Assembly (NCBI RefSeq): GCF_000003605.2
Contig: NW_003142798.1
Location: 134,044-171,097, forward strand
From: Saccoglossus kowalevskii
Lineage: Eukaryota > Hemichordata > Enteropneusta > Harrimaniidae
Length of the DNA stretch: 37,054 bases
Reading direction: 5' to 3'
Below are positions 1-12,960 of this stretch, in pieces; position 1 is the stretch's first letter, and each line of letters begins with the position of its first letter. The notes under the pieces are model-generated. The model ran no database searches, was not told the DNA's origin, and was given only the letters and a program-made list of their open reading frames with translations. Position numbers and translations under genes: made by a program.

Positions 1-3000
1 CCCAAAACACCCTTTCGCCCATGGGTACTATCACCAGTATATTCTATTTGACTTCAGGAGAAATTGAAATAAACAAATTAATTATAATTTCAGCCTCTAG
101 TTGAGCACTGATTAAATCATAAACTACCTCGTCTTTATGTCAACTTTAAGTTATTCATTGCCTACATCAGTGACTTCAAAATATATGTTTCAATCCTAAG
201 AATTTAACTCGCTGTTAATTGCATGGGAGTGCCAGTCTTTCATGAATTTCTATTGTCATGTCAATTTCTTGCGATTACTGGGAACATGAAGCTGTAACTA
301 AATCCTGGTATAAGCACCGGTTAGGCAGGCTTGAACTATGCATGTGAAGCCAGCCGAGAGGTATATTCAATCCAATAGATTTCTCATTGTTTGGTAACTA
401 TTTGCTGCAAATGCAACAAAAATCAATATAAAAATATTACCCACAAAGCATTCTACAGGTTACTTGTTACTTTGTAGTATTTCAGAGATTCTTGTAAACA
501 GTGAAGTTAGATGTTTTCAATTCCCTGGAGGTTTTACATGATAAATTGGCTACACATGTTCTGCTGGACTAATTAGGTTTCAACATTTCACTGGTAAAAA
601 TCTCAATGTTTATCCCATGTGGTTAGATTTAAAAGCTGGTGTATACATAAAAATCAGATAACCTACTAGATATTGTCAGATCACAAACAAGTGCAGGCAC
701 TCTGTGATCAGTGGAGGCAGGAAAGCAAGAGCAGTCGCCCTCTTGAGAAAAATGTTTTGAGGTTGGTGAGCAGATCTCACCCCTCCATGCAAAATTACGT
801 GCCGCCGCCTCCCTACTGATGTATTTGTAGTAGGCAGTCATGATTATAAACACTTTGACTTGTATAGATTTTTGGCTTCACAAGTTTTTAATAGGGAAAC
901 AGATTTCAGATTTTATTAAATAATAATTAAGCTATAACGCATGGCTACTAATTTGTTTGGAGGAAAAATCCAGGCTAGCAGCATGATACTCTCAGTGAAA
1001 AAGCTACACAATTGCAGGGGAATGCAATTTACAGCTTTTGTATATCACTTTTCTTTCTATAAATATTCAACTCTTCAAATTAGTATATGTTGTTCATCAT
1101 TCTGATTTGTGTTGTGCAAAATACATTTAGAAAATTATTTCATTCAAAATTTGAGAAATACTGATGTGAATTAGTTCAAATGTTTATTGTGACTATTACT
1201 CTTGTATATAATTATACTTATGGGAATTTTGTAAAGACACAACAAGTTAAAAGATATTGCCAAAAAAGTATATTAAAAATAGAAATGGGTTGTTTTTGCG
1301 GTCAACAGGTTATACAGAACCTGCATAAGCTACTCACAATAATAAATTGTATTAAATATACAGAAAATTGAGCATTTTGTAAAATATTTTAAGAACTCCA
1401 TGACAACCAGTATATATATATGCTTAGCACCGGCATGCTAACATTTTATATACTTTCTACCAGTCTGAAATCTTATTTTAGAAGTTATAATTTTTCACAA
1501 CAGATTCAAAGATGTCATACTTTACCCATAATCAATTTATGATAATAATTGCTGGAGAATCAAGATGGTGGAGTAGATTTATCACAAATAGCAATGACAT
1601 TTAACTTTAGTCTTATATGCACTGTATTTTATCACTAACATTTTATTGCTTTCAACCAATGAAACTATTTCTATGGATGCAATCATTTTATTATTATTAT
1701 ATTATATACTGATGAAAAGTCTAGCTAGAAAATGGAAAATGATATAAAATAAAAATGTAAATTGCATTCTCCTTCATTTGCGAGGCTCTTTTATCTATTG
1801 TTAGTTATATTACCTTGTTACCCTTGACTTACACTTTAAATGACATCTTCCTAAGACAAGAATTGGCATCATGCGAGCTATTAGCTACTATTAATTTTGA
1901 TTATTTCCAACTGAAATACAACACATGACAAGCAAATTGAGGGGGCAGTATTTCAATTGCCTCATCTCCAACATTATATTTATTTTATTATGCAATTCTA
2001 TCTATAACATGGTTAATACTGTTGACTAAACCACCATGGTTACTACACGTAGTGTGTACATGAACAGTTTGAATATCGTCATTTACTTCAATCCTCTCTA
2101 TACAGCTAAACTGCTGTAAACTTTACACCTTTTTATTCTCGATAAATCATTAATTTTAAGACCATGTCTATAATCTATATTTCCATGGCAACATGATTGA
2201 TATTAAGATGATCATCATCACCATGACGCACACAATAATTGACAATTTCAGATCCAAAGAAAAACCTAGTGAGAGCAACATAGCTAAACTAAAACTGAAT
2301 TGTATTGTAACTGTGAGTACAACGTAGTAAGAACTGAGATCTCAAGTGAAAATGAGATTGGGTCACTGAACTCAATATATTTATATTATCCATATTGAAA
2401 AATTGTTCTCTTTAATAAATGACTTCTTTTCTAACACTATTAACATACTCGGTCAGACTTAGTACTTTTGGGACATTTCTATTTTCCGTGTCAGGATCAG
2501 CTAAGCTCCCATCTCCTCAAAAATGTCCCAAATTTGACTGTATTTGCTTTCTTTTCCATTGGTAAAATCAATATTATGAACAAATTCTTGAAAGCTAATA
2601 GCCGACTGTTTTGATGTTTTAAGTGTATATTTGATATTTTGAATGTATATTTTAAAATTACTTACCTTTGTGCTGTTTTGATGAGTGTTACGGCAATTTT
2701 TGATCAGATTGTATTTTACATTTTTGAATGATTAGAATGGTAACAATCAATACTATGAAACAGTGGTACAACTTTATTCAATAAATCTTATTAATATAAT
2801 AAATAAGTCATGCATTTACCATCACAAACAGTCAATTGAGGTCTGACCTTATTTTTGACCAAAAATGACCTGATTTAACCTAAAAATACAACTTCACAAT
2901 AGACATGAACTATAAACAAATGGACATGGACATATCACAAATGCTAAGAGTGCTTGTTTTGACACTACATATTAATTAAGTCAAGCTTGAACTAATATAC

Positions 3001-3663
3001 TGACAACAAATATAAATAGCATACACTGGATTGCCAGTAGATTACAGTGAGAATAGAGTATACAGAATCATTTTGACACTAATCATGTTTAGCTTCACTG
3101 GTAGATCTCTCATTCAGTGTGACAGGCTGATATAAATGAATGTAGTGTACATCAATGGTGTACATCCATAGATTTCCTCTATTTACAGTGTTTTGTATAG
3201 CAAGACAAACTCATTCCCCCAAACAAACAAAAAACATCTTGTTAGTGAATGTTAGTTTAGAGAAAGTAAGCAGGGTTATAGCAAGAAAATAGAAAATGCC
3301 TGCCTATTTATGGTTATTTTGTCATTTACTGGTAATTAAGTTTCAATAAAAGCTGAGCAGGTTTGTGAGAATTTCGCCTGTCAAATGAAATTTTGTACAT
3401 GGTCAAAATGTGGAGTGTCTGTCTAAAATGACATGTGGCTGGCTAAAAGCCTGAAAGAGGGAAAGATGTGTTAATGAAATAACCTTAAAACCAATGCTTT
3501 AACAACAGTCAGCCATTTATAATTTGATCTGCAAAACAAGGTAATGAACGTCAACATCCCATGATGTTCAATGTAACGAATGAAATCCATGCATACATGA
3601 CAGAGAATGGGAGAAATACTTGAACTGGATCATGAAATGAAAGCATGTGCATATTAATGTAGG
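1..3663. other. AT-rich non-coding DNA
   Basis: No exon, promoter or intact element is supported on either strand. CpG is sparse. One locally GC-richer island at about 660-840 (CAGTCGCCCTC, GTGCCGCCGCCTCCC) stands out and is discussed as a finding. The stretch is probably intron or 3' flank of the minus-strand gene, or intergenic. Confidence 0.6.
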
Positions 3664-3735
3664 AAGTATGTGTGAAATTTGAGCGTGATTGGTTCAGACA
3701 TGTCAGAGATATAGGTATCTACATGCACAGAGGTG
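3664..3735 (+). repeat. Interspersed repeat fragment, family 3
   Basis: The stretch GTATGTGTGAAATTTGAGCG ... TGATTGGTTCAGACATGTCAGAGATATAGG parallels 7493-7570 and 16908-16955. The common skeleton is GTATG-TGAAGTTTGAATG-TGATTGGT-AAAGCATGT-AGAGATA-AGG. It probably derives from one larger, heavily decayed repeat. Confidence 0.5.
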
Positions 3736-5559
3736 AATTTATAAATCCTTATTTTAATTCGACCAGGTACTACGGTAACAATTGTATTTATACAAGAACA
3801 AAGAGATCATCAGTAATTATTTATAAAATTAATTTATCTTCTTGTTCCTCAGTTAATACTTGGTGTGCTGTATTAATCTCACGGTATAGAAAATGAATTG
3901 AATTGAAAAGTTCCAAAACAGTGTAACCACACCAATTTAACTGAGCCGAGATCACAGATTGATAATATTCCTGGGTTTGAGAATGATTAAACGAATATTA
4001 TCCTGGCCACAAGAAATTGTTAACAACAGCAATCTGAAAATAACTTCTAAGTATTTTGGCTTTTGAGTATAATTTTTCTTTTTTACTTTACTTTTACTAT
4101 TGAATCTCCACTTAGAATGTGCATTTCAAACAAAGGGTCGCACTGTAAATACGCAAACATTTACAGTACATTTTGTTTCAATCATATTGTGAAAACAACA
4201 AAGACAATGACAACTACAACAGCAACTACTACAGACACTGCAACCTCTACACCTCACCACTTTATCAGACAAGAAATTTGCATACATGTATATGTATATG
4301 ATTTTGATCGGAAGGCAAAATCAAGAAAGTATAGGTAGCTAATGAGTCACTATGGGCAAATGTAGACAAGGATTTAGCCAGGGGAAACTTTCAAAATAAA
4401 CCCCGGGCTAGATAAAATTCCAGACAAATGGAAATTTCACAGAAGCTAGAAACAATATGACAGATAAAGCAATCAAGGCTGTGTAATGTAAGATCTGAAG
4501 CCGTCATTGCCCAAAGAGACAGATTGCAATCCAATTATAGAATCTGAAGTGTTTTATGGCAGGTATGTCATATATTTTATTTTTACTATATTTTTCATTA
4601 TTTTGTAATTTTTTTTTTTTTATTATTACATACAATGCACATCTATTTTTGTATAGGTATGGAATATGAATATAACAATCGGAAATCAATGACATCAGAC
4701 TTAAAAAGCAATGCAACTGCCAGACTCTAGATATGGATTGAATATTAAATATATTGCCATAGGAGGAAACGTTGATGGATTGCACCTTGTAATTGAAATG
4801 CACAGAGATGCATTTATATGTCTGCGTTTTCAGACTATGACCATAGGCACACACCTGTAATAAGCGAATGATCTAATAATCAAGAAAATATGGTAATTAT
4901 TATTACTGAATTACAATACAACTTTAATTAATAATAAGAAGCTGTATGTTTACTACCGTAAGCACAGAAACACGCAGCACATATATACTGTTTCATTCAC
5001 TCCCCATACAAGAATTAAATGCTGCGAGTCCATGCAGCAAGTGGAATGAATGTTCTTATTTGTATATGGTGAATAAGCTACTAACCACTGGGGGGTGTCA
5101 TCTCCACAACCTCTCTAACATGCATTGAAACACTATCCATGTATGCCACTGAACATTTTTTCACCACCACATTATAACACCATATTCAACAACCAATGAG
5201 TTATTTATAACATTTAGAGGTTATCCGTGGGTAATACTGGAGATAACACATGCTACCTATTGCAAGAATCAGCGTGTGAAAAAATATCAATATTGCTTCG
5301 AGCAATGCCCTTATTATCTTTGGTACTACCCGCGAATGACCTCTTCATCAAACGTGCAACTGCATCTGCAAGAACATCTTTAAGAGTATGAGTATGAAAC
5401 AAAGCAGTCAAAACCAGTCATGATTTATATTACATTATGAAAATAACACACCTTGTTACTACACTATCTAATTAACATATTTTGAAGAATATATTTATAA
5501 CATCAGATTCCCATTATTAGCAATATAAATGTCATCATTCCGTGCATTTATTTCAGCCA
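3736..5559. other. AT-rich non-coding DNA
   Basis: Contains only the cryptic ACA repeat at 4193 and a poly-T run at 4609. Open frames up to 116 codons on the minus strand at 4504-4854 are AT-rich and protein-unlike. No splice-bounded exon was recognised. Confidence 0.6.
4193..4257 (+). repeat. Cryptic ACA/ACT-type trinucleotide repeat
   Basis: AACAACAAAGACAATGACAA, ...CTACAACAGCAACTACTACA... is a loose run of three-base words of the form ACN/CNA. In one plus-strand frame it reads as a Thr-rich peptide, but the frame has no other protein-like feature. Probably simple-sequence DNA. Confidence 0.5.
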
Positions 5560-5850
5560 AATTTTAACCCATATCTTGAAAAATATACTGGCTGGTCACA
5601 CCAAAACAAAATCAAACTAAGTTGACATTAGTGGTTAATAAGATTTCCAACTTTGAAGATGGTCAGATAACAAATTTTGAGTTATTATAACCACAGGAAG
5701 AACACATTTTTAATAAAATTTCACCAATATTTTGAAAAATATACAAAATAAAATCAAACTCGGTCAACATCCCAAACTAATAAATAACAAGTTTGAAAGT
5801 GACTGGATAAAAAAATGTTTGCGTTATCGTAACCACAAGGAAAAATCAAC
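5560..5850. repeat. Two degenerate direct copies of a ~145-bp interspersed repeat
   Basis: Copy 1 (about 5560-5705) and copy 2 (about 5715-5850) share, in order: TTGAAAAATATAC, AAAATCAAACT, GTCAACAT/GTTGACAT, AACTTTGAAGATGG / AGTTTGAAAGTGAC, TTTGAGTTATTATAACCACA / TTTGCGTTATCGTAACCACA, then AGGAA. Copy 2 keeps CG where copy 1 has AG or TA. Non-coding. Confidence 0.55.
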
Positions 5851-6179
5851 AACAACAACATAAATCTTCCCCTTTATCTAAAATGGTAAAGTAAAAATAA
5901 CACAGTGATCAAAAGATATCGCATGGTGTGAATCAAATATAGAAACATAATGTCACAGCTAAAACTATAGGACACTGTGGATATCACAGTTGCTGAAGTC
6001 ACAAAATCAGTGTGGTTCATTCAGTCAGAAAACCTCAGGCAGTGGTTGATGACTCGCATCACATACATGTACTATCAGCACAACAAACCCATTCCCTTTA
6101 TTTTTATAAATTACATTTACAAATTGGCTATGCAAATTAGGTAATTAATATGCACAGATTTCAACCAAAAACTAATCAA

Positions 6180-6330
6180 GTCTGAGCATTATCCCAGAGC
6201 ATCTGTGTACCATTCATTTCTTTAAAATCTGATAATTGGTTCTTGAGATATCAGTGGAACAGACGCACACACACAGATAGACACACTAACCGCAAAGACT
6301 CCCATTGTGTGCTTCACACACAGGAGTCAA
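6180..6330. repeat. Interspersed repeat fragment ending in CACACA run and a strong hairpin
   Basis: A phrase of the type AATTGGTTCTTGAGATATCA, followed by an ACAGACGCACACACACAGA run, is a common end sequence of degenerate interspersed repeats in invertebrates (general knowledge). It is followed by a 32-base hairpin at 6297-6328. The outer stem is GACTCC/GGAGTC, the inner stem TGTGTG/CACACA, and the loop CTT. Confidence 0.5.
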
Positions 6331-7492
6331 AAACACATGTTGATGTTGTTAGTTTTATAAATATCACTGGCAGAAATGAATACCACCATTTTCATAATTG
6401 ATTGTGAATATTTGTTTCTGACAAATATAACAAGAGCTAAAATTTCAAATATCATTGAACATTTATCAGGAAAACATATTTCACATCGATCCCAGAAGTG
6501 TTCAGCGAAATGTTATCCCCCTTTTGTTTTGTTAATTAAATAAGTCTTTAGATAAGTGCATGAAGAAAATTCAGTATAATTCTTGATTTAGCCTTGTTAA
6601 TCAATGTTTATTGCAAGTCTTCATTGCATCAGACATGAAAAGGTGAATCAGGTGAAATTCAGATGAAGATGGCAAAGAAGTTGTGTAAGCAAACTCAAGG
6701 TGGCAGACACATATTTACCTGTGTATATAGTCAATGTGATACTGTTGAATGAACAGCTGGTTACCAGCTTAAAACCTGACCCGTTATGCATTATGAATAC
6801 ACTGACATGCAGTTTCGCCACAGACATGCAGGTCTTGATCTGGAATGTCATGATCACTAGATACATGTACTGACAAGCAACAGATTTTAAATTGTTTAAA
6901 TATAACTACTTGAGAATAATTACTAGAGATGCTATAATAAGCTTCTGTGCAACTTCAATATTTCATTACCATTTTTTAACTAGTATACATGAACTATTTG
7001 AACAAATTTGTGTTAGAAGAATACAGAATAAATATGACAAAGGCATTTAAGTTACAATGGTTTCTTGTAATACCATTGTTTTTGTTTATTTCAATGACAT
7101 TTCCTTGGCTCTTCTTTCTCCTCTTTTGTGTTCTCAAATACAGATGGGAATTTTTTTATATTTGTTCCTTTGTTTTTAATAAAATCTATTTTTGCATTCA
7201 CAGACTATAAAGCAACGTACAATTGCAACAGACACAAATAATCCATGGCAAGTCCCATTCTCTGAACAACAGGCTTTAAGCTGAATACAATTGCACATTG
7301 AAAGATCATGGGGTGTTTTTAGTTACATGGTCAGATCTACTGGGGATAATAGGTAATATACTCAGTCAGTCACTGACAATAGAACAGAATTCCCCCCAAA
7401 AATATGTACAATACCATGCTGCCATTTATTTTAGCCATCTTTAATTAGATCAATAAACTAATACACATGTAATTGTATCCCAAGATGTATCC

Positions 7493-7570
7493 TGTATGCC
7501 TGAAGTTTGAATGTGATTGGTCAAAGTATGACTGAGATACAGGAGTAGGCAGACAGAAGCCCACACACAT
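7493..7570 (+). repeat. Interspersed repeat fragment, family 3
   Basis: GTATGCCTGAAGTTTGAATG, TGATTGGTCAAAGTATGACTG and AGATACAGGAG are followed by an AGGCAGACAGAAGCCCACACACA run. The same skeleton occurs at 3664 and 16908. The CACACA-type ending resembles the fragment at 6180. Confidence 0.5.
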
Positions 7571-8549
7571 ATAAAGTGAAATTGAAATTATAAGTCCTCA
7601 TAGCCTTTTCAAAACAAAAAAGATGGCCATTTAACATTAACATCATGCTGTATAGATGTACAGTCACAAAAATGAAATTATACTATATCTATATGGAATA
7701 CTGAGTAAATGAGATCAGAATATAATAAAAAAACTATATAGAACTGTTTTTTTCTATATATATGGTCTTTTTTGAAAGTAATGACAAAGGCAGCAAATAT
7801 AGTATCAAGACCAGTTTTATGAAAAAAATAAGTTAGCATATATCATATTTCTAAATTATTCATGATATCACCTTATTTATACTAGTTTTACTTTTTGCCC
7901 CTCCCCCTGCTCACAAATATGTGCATTTAGAGGTCTGAAGTTATATCCCCACAATAACATAAATAGGGCTAGAAATTCATGAAGGACATTGTTTTTGTGC
8001 TAGCTAGGCAATTGTTTTTGTTATTGAGCTTAAAACTGGGTGAATTTTGAATCAAGTTCAAGCCCTGCATTGCAACACAACAGAGTCCATAATTTTCAAG
8101 ATTAACACAAAGAGTGTATACATGATTCCTTTCATCTGAGTGAAAGTACATGTAGGATAGTTTACAACATTGTAGTCATATCAACCTGTCAAACTTGCAT
8201 TTTTCACCATAGCCACACGATGTACCCAAGGAAACAAAGACAGTTGACTGCACATAAGTAACTCTCATTATTTTCAATTTGTATTATATATGCTGACACC
8301 ACGGCAACATGAAAGTCTTTCAACAATATTGGTTTTGTTAGCTCAGCAGAACAAGATATGTTGTTCAACATAAATTTTCTGTGTGCTAATTTTTTTAAAA
8401 ATGTATTTTAGGAAAGGATACATTAAGTAACAATTGATTACAAAATGCCTCAACCAATACTGTAGAAAATTAGCAACAATATTTTATTGATGATAGTGTT
8501 GATAAAATTAAAAAAAAATTAATGCAAAACAACCTCTGTATAGAGACAC

Positions 8550-8665
8550 AACCTGCTATGTGATTGGTGAGCTAACTGTAATAATCTTGGTCATGATTGG
8601 CCAGTCAACAGAACCTGACTGGTTAGCACTAACATAATCCGCTATGTGATTGGTCACCTGGTTTG
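8550..8665 (+). repeat. Direct repeats rich in ATTGG words
   Basis: TGCTATGTGATTGGTGAG (8551-8568) and CGCTATGTGATTGGTCAC (8640-8657) lie 89 bases apart, with TGATTGGCCAGTCA and TGACTGGTTAG between them. These ATTGG words are inverted CCAAT boxes, but the spacing looks like decayed tandem duplication and not a promoter; no gene starts nearby. Confidence 0.4.
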
Positions 8666-10639
8666 GTAGCCATCTTGAATTTAACATGAGTATATTGTCT
8701 ATAGTTACTTGGGTCTGAACATTTTGGAATTGTTGTTGTATCATCATAGGCACATGTTCTATCTATATCACAAATAAAAACTTTTGATTGGATTTCTTCA
8801 AATAAATTATTCTTTCTAAAGGCAGCTCGTCCAACTCGGCTGGAATTTTGTTTATAGCATCTAAACACCAATACATCAAAATGATTTAAAACCAAGCTGG
8901 GGAAAATACTAATGCCCATAGTTACCTAGTTCGATTGATCTGAAATTTTTCTGTAGCATCCTCTCATTAGTTTTTTTTAGGTTCATTAAACACACTTTGA
9001 ATTTAGTAAAAATAACATTCATATAACAATTCAATGATTTGTTACTCAAACAGATTTCCAGTGATGCATATAAAATTTTGTGTACAACTACTGCACAAGA
9101 AGAAAGGGAAAAAAAAATAACTAAAATCTATCATGCAGTTGACCACCATATTGGATTTAATAAAGAATAGCATGACATATACAAATGTATTGTAAGAACT
9201 TTTTTCTTGTTAAACAGTTTGGCATGATTGGGTGGACATGTGACCTCATAAACATGCACACAAGTCATTATAAGAAAACTATTAAAGAATTCTATCTGAA
9301 CCTACATATTGGATCGCATAAAATTCACAAACACAATTATTTCATAATCAGCAACTGCAACATTGTATGAACTATTCTAAAATGCATGGTGTATATACCA
9401 AGTAATATTGTACAATAGCTAACATAATTGAACTGAAATATAAACATGTATCTCCATGACTGAGTGATATTCTTTTAAATATTTTTGACTGAGCTGTGTT
9501 TTAGATTAACTATGCCGTGTGTGATTAACATTTTCAATGCACAATATTCATTTTGTGTGGTCTGGTATGGACTACTACTCCATGTTATCTAGAGGAGAAT
9601 GAATAATATCTATAATGTTTAATAACAATTTGTATTATAATCTTTAATAAAGATCAATAATATGACATTTATGTATGAGTTAAATTACAATGTTTCTGTC
9701 ATCCATTATTCTAATGTTTGTGGTGTTTTAAATGGAAGACTGCATTACCAGATCAAAGTATAGATTAACTTTTCTTCTAAACCTTTACAATAATATGAGG
9801 GATAGCCCAACGATTTTTTTGTCAGTAGATTCTAACAACTTTTAAATAACAGAATACAATAATAAAAGACAACTTTTATGAAAAACTTGGGAGTAATTGA
9901 TGAAGCAATGCAAAGCAAAGCAATGAAAAGAATATCAATACTATAATTGTGCACAATATAGAACAATAAAAATGACTCAGATAAAGAAATACATGATAAA
10001 GGAATTTTATCTGGATCAAAGATTAGATTACACTGCAGATGGAAGTGATAAATTTACAATTTGGGGCATATGAAAACATAATGGCCTGGACAGCAAAGTT
10101 GCTATGTATGATAAAACATTTCAGTTTTCCATTCACATAATGTGCAGTATATTATTACCATAGACTAGTGCATGTACATGTGTGTATGAATAAATGACAG
10201 GTGTGTCTAAGCTCGAAATAAATTGCATTTAAAAGATTCAGCGTACAATGAATGCAATTTAATATTACAGCATTGCATATTTGTAAACACAAGATACAAA
10301 GATGTACTAGTAGTAAAAGAATTATTGCGTTTAGATAAACAAGTAATCTTGCAGCTTTGCCGTCTCAGTAGATTGCCTTCCTGTCAACTAAGTTTGTCAT
10401 CTTGTGAATGATGTGTGATTAGCTAAAAGGTATTTGCCATGGTTATATTGTTATCACAATATTCTTGCCATATCACGAAAACTGCAGTTTATGTGGTTGT
10501 TGCCAATTGTTTTGAGGTCTAGTCAAGAAACCACATACCAATGATGGACTAGTTGTTTTCAAGACTAAGCCGATAACATTATTTTTGCCAGATAAATTAC
10601 AAAAATATTTTCTGAAAATTTAAAATTGAAGTTAATGAC

Positions 10640-10825
10640 GACAAATCTGATAGAGGTCAACCCAAGGAAACTACAAATAAAATATAAAAGTAACTAAATT
10701 GACATTCGTTTACTTTGATTTGAAGACAAAAATATGATTATTTATCAAAAAGAACTAGAGAAAACACAACATCATCAAAATAAACAAATCTGAGGGTCCA
10801 AGGTTCCTATAAATTCCTCATCAGG
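10640..10825 (+). repeat. Outlying fragments of the 13920-type repeat
   Basis: ACAAATCTGATAGAGGTCAA, then CCCAAGGAAACTACAAATAA (10643-10682), and a shorter ACAAATCTGAGGGTCCAAGG (10784-10803) match the conserved phrase of the repeat at 13920-14430. Boundaries are approximate. Confidence 0.35.
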
Positions 10826-10977
10826 CAGATAGTTTTCAGAAAGAAGACATTTAAAACAAAAATGTATACAGACATGCTGATGATGACAAACAGTCACCAA
10901 TACGAGATACTCTGCTCTGTCATCAATGACAGCAGGGCTAATAAAAACGTTTGATAGATTAGAATTACATATTTATT

Positions 10978-10993
10978 AAAAAAAAAAAAAAAA
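10978..10993. repeat. Poly-A run of 16
   Basis: Sixteen A residues follow ATTTATT. No SINE body was recognised to its left, so it may be a simple slippage run. Comparable homopolymers: 13 T at 4609-4621, 11 G at 22567-22577, 13 C at 24897-24909. Confidence 0.7.
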
Positions 10994-11892
10994 CAGTGTC
11001 ACAGCAAAAACATTGGATAGGACACAGGTGTTGTTTTCCCATTGAAGGTCAGTTGAAAGTTAAAAGTAAACTGTCAATGTGCTATCGAGAGCACACTGAA
11101 ACCATTAGCTGATTACCCTCAAAGTCCTTTTGTAAACCGGGATTTGTATAAGTTGCAACATTGAGAATCAAACATAGTCTTCATATGTTGTTTATAATAA
11201 GAGCAACTGACAACATTTCTGTATTGAACAATAAATTCATTACAAACTCATGTTAAATCATCTTTTAACGACTGGCCAGTGATCAATAGGTTGTTTTCCC
11301 AGTATGTCACTTTAATTTTGTCTTGTCACCATTTTTATATTTTATATTGCTTTTCATGATTCAATACTTTTTCAACCATATCTGACATGCTCGACATTGT
11401 GTAGCCTGGAACCCAGCCATTCTGAGTACACTCAAGAATAGCCTGCAATTGCTATTTGACTACATTGTTGGCACAGAAATCTATTGTCATCACTGATTGG
11501 CTGTCTCCATGACTTCACCAGATTACCATGGGAACAGGCATGCACAGACTGGTTAGTATAGACATTGTGTAGTACAAGTAACAGTACACACTTGTTAGGT
11601 CATGCAGAATATTATTTTACTGTATGGATTCTAAATTCATAGAATAACATAATACATATATTTTATCACATTCAGAGAATTATCATTTCAGTGACAGTCT
11701 TGCTCTATAGGTAAGAAATGCACTTTCCTGAATGACTGAGGTATGTCAATAGTCAAAATACAATGTATTGCCAATCTATAAAATGAGGAACGGTGAAAAA
11801 CATACAGTTCGCCCATAAAAAGGAATACCATTAACTTACATTAAATTTAATTGGAATTGAATTCAACTCAATCCTATAGAAACACAATTTGA

Positions 11893-12045
11893 TTAATTTG
11901 TATCTTGAAAATACCTCAAACTCATAGAAATCAACTTGAATCTTAAGTTAAATTAACTTAGGCATTAGGATTAGGGTAAAAGGTAAGGATACGTAGGTAG
12001 GTATACTCTTTAATCCTAAGCCTAATATCAAGATACAGATTTCTC
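11893..12045. repeat. Imperfect inverted repeat around a TTAGG-rich core
   Basis: TTAGGCATTAGGATTA (11958-11973) pairs with TAATCCTAAGCCTAA (12011-12025). Farther out, TGTATCTTGA (11899-11908) pairs with TCAAGATACA (12028-12037). The centre reads GGGTAAAAGGTAAGGATACG. It could fold into a bulged stem and may be a decayed foldback element; no target duplication was recognised. Confidence 0.45.
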
Positions 12046-12689
12046 TAAATTGACTTTAATATTAGTTTTCTGAGGAAATTTGGGTTCTCCTTCCAGTTCC
12101 ACATTCTATAAATAACCCAAAATATTGTCATATTTGAATGATTCACAACATAATGAATTAGCACAACATTGATTTGATAGACGTTTTTGCTCATCAATAT
12201 TTGTAGATACTTGAAATTTTAAACATTGTTGCATAATTTTTCAATTGTCTGTAACCAGCGAATTTCACAAAACAATTGTCTTGCACAAATTTGAAGCAGT
12301 TTACAAACTTGTATATATAGTCATGAATTAGTACAAAACACCTTTAAAGTACCTTGAATTAAAATCACATATTGTATTCAATTATTTATGTATGTTGGCC
12401 ATGCTCAATTTATTCTAACCTCACGTGGAAAAGCAACGATCAATATTCTTGTGTTGTAACATTTACAATATGCATGTCTAAATATATTAGCGGTCTATTG
12501 CATTAATTATGTATGCTCACTTTCAACTTGATCAAGATTGTACAGTTATTGATAAAATTATGAAAATAGCTAAAATTACTGATATTTAGATTATTATCAC
12601 AATAATAACACAAAAAGTTGAATTGAAGTCATTTTACCCACATAAACTTCTTTTATATTGTTATTTTAGCATTGGCTGAAATAGAAGAT

Positions 12690-12960
12690 GTCAAAATTGC
12701 CATCATCATCTTGGATTGGATCACAAAGCAAGTTGGTACACATTTTGAATCAAATCACAAAACATCAGTAACCAACCCATCATATGCGATGTTCATGACC
12801 AGTTTGAATAAAATCAGCCAAGGCATGCCTTAGAAATATGTTAAAACATTTTTTGTCATGAAAATGCCCACCGAAATAAAGAAACAGAAAAAATACAACA
12901 AAATGACCACCAGCTACATTGCATTTTGAATCAAATCACTAAACAGCTTGCCGTTAGTGA
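12690..12960 (+). repeat. Degenerate repeat with two ATTTTGAATCAAATCAC words
   Basis: ATTTTGAATCAAATCACAAAACA (12743 onward) and ATTTTGAATCAAATCACTAAACA (12929 onward) are about 186 bases apart; shared core ATTTTGAATCAAATCAC. The segment between includes TATGCGATGTTCATGACCAG, related to the repeat at 16680. Non-coding. Confidence 0.45.

Larger units (their letters stand above)
6331..12689. other. AT-rich non-coding DNA with scattered repeat relics
   Basis: Apart from the repeats listed separately (7493, 8550, 10640, 11893), I see no gene. The overlapping minus-strand frames at 8556-8919 lack splice-site support or a recognisable motif. CpG is sparse throughout. Confidence 0.6.

Noticed and set aside
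4504-4854. 116-codon minus-strand frame
   Set aside because: It spans a poly-T tract (Lys run in translation), has AT-driven composition and no splice or promoter support.
8556-8919. Overlapping minus-strand frames of 65 and 96 codons
   Set aside because: Two phases are open over the same DNA, neither has a recognisable motif or paired splice sites, and a repeat with ATTGG words lies inside the region.
11958-12025. Telomere-like TTAGG words
   Set aside because: They are not tandem TTAGGG or TTAGG arrays; they form the arms of a local inverted repeat.
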